From positions 1-13,113 of the forward strand of contig JABJCF010000437.1 of NCBI GenBank assembly GCA_018665625.1: a stretch of DNA of 13,113 bases, in the 5' to 3' direction. Of the stretch, positions 7,488 to 13,113 are shown in pieces. A program made the translations under genes and the position numbers. The stretch comes from Nitrospina sp. Lineage in GTDB: Bacteria > Nitrospinota > Nitrospinia > Nitrospinales > VA-1. Within the stretch, counting starts at the first letter, position 1; each line of letters starts with the position of its first letter. Below the pieces are notes generated by a model, which was not told the DNA's origin, did no database searches, and was given only the letters and a program-made list of their open reading frames with translations.

Positions 7488-8660
7488 CTAGGGGGATTCA
7501 AAATACTTGCTCAAGGCCAATCCTTGAGAGTGATAATTCGATTTCAGATCGATTCCATAAACCTTGTCAGGTCTTTCTACCACTCTTTCAAATTTTAGCC
7601 GACAAAAGGTTTGTCCATGTTCTACCATGAAAGGCACATCGTGAGGGCGAACTTCCATCACGGCCCGCGTCCCTTGGTCTACCACGTTATCTGTGCCGTT
7701 CCAACCGAAACCCGAATCAAAAAACCCAGCATAATGGGTGCGTAACTCACCGCTATTGGGTTCGTAGGCAATCATTTCTGCAAGCCAGTCCGGCCAGATG
7801 CAGATTTTCTCTTTCGACATCATAATATAAAAGCTTTCCGGTTCCAGGATCAATCGGTCCTTTGGAGGCCGGTAAATAGGTTCCCAAAACTCTTCTGCCT
7901 TGTAATAGCGAATTTTAGAGAGGTCGATGACATTGGAGTTGGTCTTGGCCTTGTAAGCCACAATGGAATCAGGCAAATCGCCTGCCACATCGACACCGAC
8001 ATAGACTCCTTCCTCTAGCTTCACATCATCAATAGGAATGATCATTCCATTTCTGTGAAACAAGATAGGGTTTTTCTTATACTTAATCTCCAACTTTTTT
8101 TTGTCCAGAGATTTCGAGGTGCGGTGAGCAACTCTTAACTGGTTCAACGACAGCCCGGCTTTTACTTTTACCGGAAAAGATCGCGGGATCACTTCCAGAT
8201 AGAGCTTGCCTCGATACCCCGATGGAATTTCATCGAATCGATGGCCTTCATCCACGATCACGCGGGTGAACATATCCAACCTGCCAGTAGAACTTTTTGG
8301 GTTGGCAAGCCCATAAAAATCAGAAGGAAAATTCAACTCTTCCATCAGTGGAATCAGGTAAATGGCGTTCTTTTCCAAAATCCCGCCATTTGATATATCA
8401 AATTCATAGAGTGTTACTTCTTTAAGCTTGGTTTCTACCGGATCGTTCTCAGGCAAAAAACTGCATTGGATTCGGTAGGCTTTTTGCCCCAATCGCAAAT
8501 CCAGACTCACCGGCTGAATCTGCGTAGATTCAATAGGTAGCGGGGAGCTAATCATCCCCTCCTTCAAAGCCATTTCTATATACTGGCAGGGCAGATAGCC
8601 CGACTTACCCTTTAAAGAGGTCGCCAGGTCCGAATTTTTGATTTCTTTTGTGGATTCCAT
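7488..8660 (-). CDS. dcd: 2'-deoxycytidine 5'-triphosphate deaminase, long two-domain form
   Basis: This enzyme is predicted to deaminate dCTP to dUTP for thymidylate synthesis. It is 390 residues, about twice the 180-190 of the E. coli type, and matches the long form found in alphaproteobacteria and others. The first half carries QPVSLDLRLG (49-58), PKSSTGR (121-127; like the SSxxR substrate loop of the short enzyme), GYRGKLYLEV (148-157) and GLSLNQLRV (169-177). The second half repeats the pattern: HYAGFFDSGFGW (309-320), GTRAVMEV (330-337) and GQTFCRLKFE (349-358). I therefore read it as an internal duplication of the dUTPase/dCTP-deaminase fold. Glu156 and Glu336 occupy the place of the catalytic glutamate in the two halves; which half is active is not decided here. 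It is the first gene of the leftward block and lies 118 bases before scpB. The start at ATG 8660 has no clear ribosome site. Confidence 0.88.
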   Translation of the reverse strand: MESTKEIKNSDLATSLKGKSGYLPCQYIEMALKEGMISSPLPIESTQIQPVSLDLRLGQKAYRIQCSFLPENDPVETKLKEVTLYEFDISNGGILEKNAIYLIPLMEELNFPSDFYGLANPKSSTGRLDMFTRVIVDEGHRFDEIPSGYRGKLYLEVIPRSFPVKVKAGLSLNQLRVAHRTSKSLDKKKLEIKYKKNPILFHRNGMIIPIDDVKLEEGVYVGVDVAGDLPDSIVAYKAKTNSNVIDLSKIRYYKAEEFWEPIYRPPKDRLILEPESFYIMMSKEKICIWPDWLAEMIAYEPNSGELRTHYAGFFDSGFGWNGTDNVVDQGTRAVMEVRPHDVPFMVEHGQTFCRLKFERVVERPDKVYGIDLKSNYHSQGLALSKYFESP

Positions 8661-8682
8661 ATAAATATATGTCGGCTTTTGC

Positions 8683-8698
8683 CAGGTAAAATAACCTG
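8683..8698. promoter_or_regulatory. Inverted repeat upstream of dcd
   Basis: CAGGT, six bases AAAATA, then ACCTG form a perfect 5-bp inverted repeat centred about 30 bases upstream of the dcd start codon. Its place between the start codon and any dcd promoter would suit an operator. A hairpin is equally possible and I recognise no regulator for it. Confidence 0.25.
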
Positions 8699-8741
8699 TT
8701 TTCTCAAGTGGTTTGCATTAAAAGAGAGCGGAAAAATCCTA

Positions 8742-8767
8742 TTGGAAAGAAGTAATCACTCTTCCAA
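8742..8767. promoter_or_regulatory. Inverted repeat upstream of the TPR-cupredoxin promoter
   Basis: TTGGAA (8742-8747) and TTCCAA (8762-8767) form an inverted repeat whose inner flanks add a GA/TC pair. It ends 14 bases before the -35 box at 8782, a usual place for an activator or repressor site. The rest of the 339-base divergent region 8661-8999 is AT-rich; apart from the inverted repeat near dcd and the promoter I see no gene, RNA or other signal in it. Confidence 0.3.
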
Positions 8768-8781
8768 ACTAAGCTGCCTAG

Positions 8782-8811
8782 TTGACAGGCCGTTTGCGGC
8801 TATGATTTAAT
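8782..8811 (+). promoter_or_regulatory. Sigma-70-type promoter for the TPR-cupredoxin gene
   Basis: A perfect -35 box TTGACA (8782-8787) is followed 18 bases later by TTTAAT (8806-8811), which matches the -10 consensus at five of six positions. Predicted transcription starts near 8818 and leaves a leader of about 180 bases before ATG 9000. A nearer TATGAT at 8801 gives a spacer of only 13 and was not used. Confidence 0.45.
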
Positions 8812-8999
8812 CGTATTACTCGAAAAAATTCAACCTGATTATTCCTATTATTAGTTAAAAACTCTTTGAGTGCATTAAATTAACTGAATCAAATCATGGA
8901 TTAGTTTAAGGATTCGGGAAACAGGGAATAAATACAAGACAGCAGCGATCTTTAGCAAACGGGTTATTAACAATGTTTATAGGATTATAGAAACCGCTC

Positions 9000-10973
9000 A
9001 TGGATTCAAAACACAAAAAAACAGAATCAACAAATTTAATTAAAAATTCAATCATTACGGTTGCAGGGCTAGCCGTCGTCGGGGCTGGGCTTTGGGCTCT
9101 AATGCACTATTCGACTCCCCCCAGTAACCTCGAATCCTATGCAAACTATCAGGAATCCCAAAAAAAACCTGAAATAAAAACCAACAACCCGGCAGAACCC
9201 AAAGATCTATCAAAACCTCAGGAAATAGCATCGCCTGCTGAAACGGATCTGGGAAACCTGGTAAAAACCGCAACATCCACTCCTTCTCCTCGATCGACCC
9301 TGCCTCGAAAAACATTGGAACATATCCAAAAAGGCATGGAGTTCACTGAAAAGGGAGAATACAACGCCGGCAATATGGAATTTGAAAAAGCATCCGTGTT
9401 AAGTCCTGACTCCTCCGACCTCTATTCTATTTGGGGTGCGGCGCTTAGAATGGCAAAAAAATACAAAGGCGCCAACAAAAGATTCGCACGGGCACACGAA
9501 CTGGCTCCCAATGACAGCGAAATAACATTCAACTGGGGCATGACTCAGTTGGAAGGTGATATACCAGACGATGCAATTCGGCTTTTCCAAAAAACCATCG
9601 ACCTCGACCCCAATAATCTGATGGCCTACAACCTGCTGGGAAAATCTTATGGCCGAAAAAAAATGTACGATCAGGAGGTGGCAGCCTATAAAAAAGCCAT
9701 TGAAATTGAACCGAATTTCGCTTTAATTCATTTTAATCTCGGGATTGTTCTGGGCATTCAGAAAAAATTCGAAACAGCAGCACCGCATTTTCTGAAAGCA
9801 ATCGAACTGGACAAACAATATGAGAAACCGTTTGTAATTCAGATGCTGACGGCATTAGGCAAATACAATCCATCCGCCGGGAAACCCATCAATCAACCGA
9901 AACCCGTGAAAAAAGAAGAAAAACCGGAGCCGGTTGTTAAAGAGGCTAAAGCCACAGAAGTAGCCCCTAAAGAAGAGAAGAAAGAAGAGGGTTCTGCGTC
10001 CGACCACAAAATGGAAGGCTCCAAAAAAGTCAACGAAACCACTCACGTTAAAGGAAAGATTCTCATAAACGGAAAAACCCCTACACCCAATACGCTGGTC
10101 TTCCTCGAAACCAAAACAAAAATGCGCGTGAAGGGACAGGAAAAAGGCCAACCCATTACCATCCACCAAAATGGATTAAATTTTCAGCCGCGTCATTCCA
10201 TTGTTCAAGTGGGCACCAGTGTGACTTTCTCGAATCATGATAAGGAAGTCCACAACATATATTCAAAATCACAAGGAAACCAGTTCAATCTGGGAGCCAT
10301 GGCATCAGGTTCTTTCAAGTCCATTGATTTCAGCACTCCGGGACCCATCGTATTACGCTGCAATATGCACAAAGATATGATCGGGACTATTTTCGTTGTT
10401 CCCAACGGTTATTTCGCCCAGCCAAACGAAAAAGGCGAGTACGAGTTTAAGGATGTTAAGAGTGAAGGCTACATCATGCAGGTCTGGGCACCTATGCTTA
10501 GCCCCGACGAGGTGGCAAATAATATCCGCTCGGCGGACTTAACAGGAGTAGACCAGACTTTTGACTTCGATATCAAGTCCGCTTCGGTTCCCGGTGAAAT
10601 TCATGACATGACCGACCCCACCGACTACAACGCTATCGTCGACAATATAGAAAAGGAAATGTATCAGGCCATTGAAGACTGGAAGAACGGCAAAAAATTC
10701 ATCTCTCGAAAACGCATGTTGATGGCCATCACCAAACATTTTGACGGTGAAGGTCTGAAAGGTGCGATTGCAAAAAGTTTCAGTTCCAAACGCAGTATTC
10801 TTCTGGAACGAAAACTGGATAAAATCCGTAAGGAAATTTCAGGATACGGGAAATCAGAAGAACCCATCACAGAAGCCTCGCTGAAAAGCCAGGCCAAGTT
10901 CGCAGTCGACGCATTGCGCAACAACGTAAAAGAACTCGAAGCCCGCATCCAACCCACCACCGTAGGCCACTAG
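9000..10973 (+). CDS. Membrane-anchored TPR protein fused to a type I copper (cupredoxin) domain
   Basis: This 657-residue protein appears anchored in the inner membrane by one segment (about 17-36: ITVAGLAVVGAGLWALMHY) with the rest in the periplasm. After a Pro/Ser/Lys-rich linker (40-103) come about five tetratricopeptide repeats (105-275; for example KGMEFTEKGEYNAGNMEFEKA and NLGIVLGIQKKFETAAPHFLKAI), then a Lys/Glu/Pro-rich spacer (295-347). A cupredoxin domain follows (about 350-470). Its copper ligands can be read as His418 in EVHN, Cys454, His457 and Met460 in CNMHKDM. The C-X2-H-X2-M spacing is that of amicyanin. A short beta segment (475-525) and a charged helical C-terminal part (540-650) have no assignment. 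TPRs imply protein docking and the copper site implies electron transfer or copper handling; the partner is unknown. The protein also resembles proteins often labelled methylamine-utilisation-like. A frame stop at 8988-8990 rules out an earlier ATG, and the ribosome site is weak (AGGA 15 bases upstream). Confidence 0.85.
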   Translation: MDSKHKKTESTNLIKNSIITVAGLAVVGAGLWALMHYSTPPSNLESYANYQESQKKPEIKTNNPAEPKDLSKPQEIASPAETDLGNLVKTATSTPSPRSTLPRKTLEHIQKGMEFTEKGEYNAGNMEFEKASVLSPDSSDLYSIWGAALRMAKKYKGANKRFARAHELAPNDSEITFNWGMTQLEGDIPDDAIRLFQKTIDLDPNNLMAYNLLGKSYGRKKMYDQEVAAYKKAIEIEPNFALIHFNLGIVLGIQKKFETAAPHFLKAIELDKQYEKPFVIQMLTALGKYNPSAGKPINQPKPVKKEEKPEPVVKEAKATEVAPKEEKKEEGSASDHKMEGSKKVNETTHVKGKILINGKTPTPNTLVFLETKTKMRVKGQEKGQPITIHQNGLNFQPRHSIVQVGTSVTFSNHDKEVHNIYSKSQGNQFNLGAMASGSFKSIDFSTPGPIVLRCNMHKDMIGTIFVVPNGYFAQPNEKGEYEFKDVKSEGYIMQVWAPMLSPDEVANNIRSADLTGVDQTFDFDIKSASVPGEIHDMTDPTDYNAIVDNIEKEMYQAIEDWKNGKKFISRKRMLMAITKHFDGEGLKGAIAKSFSSKRSILLERKLDKIRKEISGYGKSEEPITEASLKSQAKFAVDALRNNVKELEARIQPTTVGH

Positions 10974-11017
10974 GCGTGGGCCCAACTAGACCCGACGACC
11001 CAGAATTATTGGGCGCC

Positions 11018-11064
11018 CCCTTTACACCCTCTCCCTTGAGGGGAGAGGGCTGGGGTGAGGGTGA
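11018..11064. repeat. REP-like GC-rich palindrome, possible bidirectional terminator
   Basis: CCCTCTCCC (11027-11035) and GGGAGAGGG (11041-11049) form a perfect 9-bp stem with loop TTGAG, followed by CTGGGGTGAGGGTGA. On the minus strand this is the motif family CCCTCACCCCAGCCCTCTCCC, which I recognise as a dispersed intergenic repeat in many bacterial genomes. It sits between two convergent genes (stops at 10973 and 11079), a usual place for such elements. Nearby shorter palindromes (TGGGCCCA near 10980, CCCAGAATTATTGGG at 11000-11014) add to the structure. No transposase is associated. Confidence 0.6.
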
Positions 11065-11078
11065 TTCAACAAACTACT

Positions 11079-12404
11079 CTATCTCCACTCCAAACCCACA
11101 CCATGAAGGTTAAGAGCCTTGCTGTTGAAGGTTTCTACTTTCCATTGCATATCCGTTCCAGAAGGCTGTGAAGAAATATCCACTGTACCGGTAAGCAGAT
11201 TACCTTTCTCAAACTCACCCGCATCGGACAATGTCACCTGAGAAAACGTGGTCCCGTCATCACGGCTCACATAAGCTTTGACATCGGTATTGAGAGTGAT
11301 ATCCGCCGCAGGGTCTTCCGCGAATAAAATGAGATGCGCTCCATCCGATTGAGATTTCGCTGTCTGTGAGTTTGGAATTAAGGTCATATTCGATGGAGTT
11401 CCAGGCTCATAAAATTCAAGCTCAGCAACCGTAGGCTCAAAGTTTCCCTTGGAATTTGTGATCTCGACACGATGATAGCGGTAGGCTGTTAAGGTATCGA
11501 ACCCATTTAAATTAACTTTGTTGATATTCGATGAATTATCGAGAAACCCTAAAGCAACATCACCCAAAAACACGTTTGATGATGAAAAATTATCGGTGGA
11601 ACCATAGAGCTTCACGCTAACTTCCCCAATAGCAATACCGTTTCCATTCGTAGTGTCCCAAACCATACCAACAACAGAAGCGTTCGCTCCCCAAATTTTG
11701 ATACCAGAAATTTTTTTCGTGACTCCAGACCCCCAATCCTTCCCAATAGTACCCGTAATAACTACGGGACCTCGCCCAGCAGATGCTGTATGGGCTTGGA
11801 TGGTGGTTCCATCAAACGCCGCACTCAGTCCTCCTCGATATGTGAGGTTCCCTATCGCCGTACCTGTTGATTGGGAAATCAGAGTCCCTGTTCCGGTATT
11901 GCCGTAAAAATTTCCACCTGAATTATAAATTTCATTTGAACTCGAAGTTACATCGATTCCACTTTCATCTTCAAAAGCATCCACACCACCATCGACCATT
12001 TTTAATATGGGACGACTGCCATTCTCCGCAGTGCGAAAAGCATTGAGTAAAACATTGGAGTTAAAAAGTTGGTCGCCTTCCGGTGGGTTCGCCCATATCA
12101 GGTTATCACTGCTATCTGAAGTTAAATATTGGCCACTATCACCAACGCCCAAGCGCGATTCTTTGCTCCCGTCATGGGTAAGCACATCGCCTTTTGTGGT
12201 TAATACGGGTTTTCTTCCAATGATGATTACGCGATTGGTGGTACCCGACTCGGTAAGCTCTATATCCGTTCCAGCTTGAAATTTATTCATCAAAAAATCA
12301 GGCGTGCTGTCCCCTGATGAAACCTTGGCTTTTTCATCCTGCGCCCAGGCAGAAGAAACTAATAAAATACTCCACACCGATAACAGCAAAATAAGTTTTC
12401 TCAT
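11079..12404 (-). CDS. Secreted protein with phage-tail-like modules
   Basis: This 441-residue protein has a clear Sec signal peptide (MRKLILLLSVWSILLVSSAWA, cut after Ala21). The mature part looks like phage virion modules. A tail-fibre-type segment (about 67-107) reads TTKGDVLTHDGSKESRL then GVGDSGQYLTSDSSDNLIWANP. Next is a segment DGGVDAFEDESGID...NEIYNSGGNFYGN (138-169) of a kind I associate with marine phage structural proteins. A discoidin-like beta domain follows (about 215-333: ISGIKIWGANA, SVKLYGSTDNFS, YRYHRVEI), and a C-terminal domain (about 355-441) has VKAYVSRDDGTTFSQVTL and ends MQWKVETFNSKALNLHGVGLEWR. Phage structural proteins normally lack a signal peptide, so this is likely a host protein built from phage-like parts and sent to the periplasm or outside. 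No other phage gene is near. Carbohydrate or surface binding is inference from the discoidin-like part. The start is well supported by an AGGAGG 8 bases upstream. Confidence 0.75.
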   Translation of the reverse strand: MRKLILLLSVWSILLVSSAWAQDEKAKVSSGDSTPDFLMNKFQAGTDIELTESGTTNRVIIIGRKPVLTTKGDVLTHDGSKESRLGVGDSGQYLTSDSSDNLIWANPPEGDQLFNSNVLLNAFRTAENGSRPILKMVDGGVDAFEDESGIDVTSSSNEIYNSGGNFYGNTGTGTLISQSTGTAIGNLTYRGGLSAAFDGTTIQAHTASAGRGPVVITGTIGKDWGSGVTKKISGIKIWGANASVVGMVWDTTNGNGIAIGEVSVKLYGSTDNFSSSNVFLGDVALGFLDNSSNINKVNLNGFDTLTAYRYHRVEITNSKGNFEPTVAELEFYEPGTPSNMTLIPNSQTAKSQSDGAHLILFAEDPAADITLNTDVKAYVSRDDGTTFSQVTLSDAGEFEKGNLLTGTVDISSQPSGTDMQWKVETFNSKALNLHGVGLEWR

Positions 12405-12412
12405 GTTTTGAT

Positions 12413-12435
12413 CCTCCTAAGAGTTATAGAAACTC
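12413..12435 (-). promoter_or_regulatory. Consensus Shine-Dalgarno plus upstream hairpin of the secreted gene
   Basis: On the minus strand AGGAGG (12418-12413) lies 8 bases before ATG 12404. Two bases upstream of it GAGTT-TCTAT-AACTC (12435-12421) forms a perfect 5-bp hairpin. Most genes in the window have weak ribosome sites, so this gene may be translated strongly, and the hairpin could hold the site open or stabilise the leader. The rest of 12405-12660 is AT-rich, with one small repeat (AAGAC-TC-GTCTT at 12560-12571) and no gene that I can see. Confidence 0.55.
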
Positions 12436-12662
12436 CCCGATGGCAAAGCAATTTTACACCTATAAAAATAGCCATAATAAGCAATTTAATAGCAAGGTCT
12501 AAGTAGGCATATTTTAATAGCGATTTTTCAACGGATTTGGAAGCAAATTATTTTCCAAGAAGACTCGTCTTAAATCCCCACCCCTGTTAAAAAAACACGG
12601 ATCACTAAAACCTTTATCCAGAAGCCCTAATGCCCTGGTATCGAAATAAAGGAATAGACCTA

Positions 12663-12692
12663 TTGCCAGCGGCGGCCCGCCGCTGTTATATT
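12663..12692 (+). promoter_or_regulatory. Promoter candidate for cysS with a GC palindrome in its spacer
   Basis: TTGCCA (12663-12668) and TATATT (12687-12692) are 18 bases apart, each one mismatch from the sigma-70 consensus. A perfect 9-bp inverted repeat, CAGCGGCGG-C-CCGCCGCTG (12667-12685), occupies the spacer. Transcription would start at about 12699, which is the cysS ATG itself, so the message could be leaderless; no Shine-Dalgarno is seen there. The palindrome could instead be a simple hairpin in a longer leader. Confidence 0.4.
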
Positions 12693-12698
12693 GACCTG

Positions 12699-13113
12699 AT
12701 GAGCTTAAAAATATTCAACACCATGAGCGGCAAGAAGGAAGACTTCGTTCCGCAAAAAGAAAACCATGTCGGCATGTATGTCTGCGGGGTCACGGTTTAC
12801 GACTACTGCCACGTCGGTCATGCCCGCGCTGCCATTGTCTTCGACACGCTTTACCGCTATCTCCAGTATCTTGGCAACGATGTCAACTTCATCCGCAACT
12901 TCACCGACATCGACGACAAGATCATCAACCGCGCCAATGAAGAAGGTGTGGAGTGGCAGGAGATAAATCGAAAATACATCGAAGCCTTCCATCTGGACAT
13001 GGGCAAACTGAATATCGCCTCGCCCAGCGAAGAGCCGAAAGCCACCGACCACATCCCTGAAATGCTGGAGATGATCCAATCTCTTGTGGATCAGGACAAG
13101 GCTTATGAATCGG
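12699..13113 (+). CDS. cysS: Cysteinyl-tRNA synthetase, 3'-truncated by window edge
   Basis: This class I synthetase charges tRNA-Cys with cysteine in the cytoplasm. The first 138 residues are visible of about 460-490 expected. Typical N-terminal features are SLKIFNTMSGKKEDFVP, the zinc-ligand cysteine Cys29 in MYVCGVTVYDYCH, the ATP-binding HIGH-type motif as HVGH (38-41) followed by AR, and the family segment FIRNFTDIDDKIINRANEEG. The KMSKS loop lies beyond the window. ATG 12699 gives the usual N-terminal length; no Shine-Dalgarno precedes it. Third codon positions are richer in C than in the neighbouring genes (frequent ATC, TTC, GAC, AAC, CGC), and local GC is roughly 50 percent by my hand count. 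This may reflect strong expression of a housekeeping gene rather than transfer. Confidence 0.97.
   Translation, partial: MSLKIFNTMSGKKEDFVPQKENHVGMYVCGVTVYDYCHVGHARAAIVFDTLYRYLQYLGNDVNFIRNFTDIDDKIINRANEEGVEWQEINRKYIEAFHLDMGKLNIASPSEEPKATDHIPEMLEMIQSLVDQDKAYES

Noticed and set aside
8801..8806. TATGAT as -10 box with the TTGACA at 8782
   Set aside because: The spacer would be only 13 bases; TTTAAT at 8806 gives 18.
9855..10169. A 104-codon minus-strand frame rich in Phe inside the TPR-cupredoxin gene
   Set aside because: It is the complement of the Lys/Glu-rich linker, which naturally gives Phe-rich antisense translation.
11079..12404. Prophage remnant around the tail-like gene
   Set aside because: Neighbours are a copper protein gene and cysS, there are no other phage genes, and the protein has a Sec signal peptide.
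12705..13079. A 124-codon minus-strand frame over cysS
   Set aside because: The plus strand encodes an unmistakable cysteinyl-tRNA synthetase; this frame is its shadow.

Overview
The window reads as ordinary chromosome from a Gram-negative bacterium, of moderate to low GC. It holds ten genes; those at both ends are cut by the window edge. The gene set (futalosine-pathway menaquinone synthesis, the long two-domain dCTP deaminase, Sec-exported proteins, a TPR-cupredoxin fusion, a phage-tail-like secreted protein) would suit a marine Nitrospinota-like or delta-proteobacterial lineage. That taxonomic guess is inference only, because no rRNA gene is present.

Layout. Positions 1-949 (+): 3' part of mqnC. 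Positions 1067-2845 (+): a soluble GAF-PAS histidine kinase with no adjacent response regulator. Positions 2842-8660 (-): a leftward block of six genes. In transcription order these are a long dCTP deaminase (dcd), scpB, rluB, an exported FlgT/CsgG-like protein, an AI-2E-family membrane protein and a tyrosine recombinase. From rluB through the AI-2E gene the spacing is operon-like (an ATGA overlap, then a 3-nt gap). The recombinase has its own good promoter and stops just before its catalytic tyrosine would occur, where it meets the kinase gene tail-to-tail over a shared TTAA. Positions 8661-8999: a divergent intergenic region with two inverted repeats and a rightward promoter candidate. Positions 9000-10973 (+): a membrane-anchored TPR protein fused to a type I copper (cupredoxin) domain. 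Positions 10974-11078: a convergent intergenic region with a GC-rich REP-like hairpin. Positions 11079-12404 (-): a secreted protein made of phage-tail-like modules, with the best Shine-Dalgarno site in the window. Positions 12405-12698: a divergent region ending in a promoter-like sequence with a perfect GC palindrome in its spacer. Positions 12699-13113 (+): 5' part of cysS.

How they fit together. scpB (chromosome segregation) and rluB (23S rRNA pseudouridylation) are housekeeping genes that commonly sit together. The two genes after rluB look like envelope functions. The more distinctive content is the TPR-cupredoxin fusion, the secreted phage-like protein and the tyrosine-less recombinase. 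I found no CRISPR array, tRNA, rRNA, complete insertion sequence or recognisable defence system. No wholly new multi-gene system is evident; the findings below are the specific places worth a second look.
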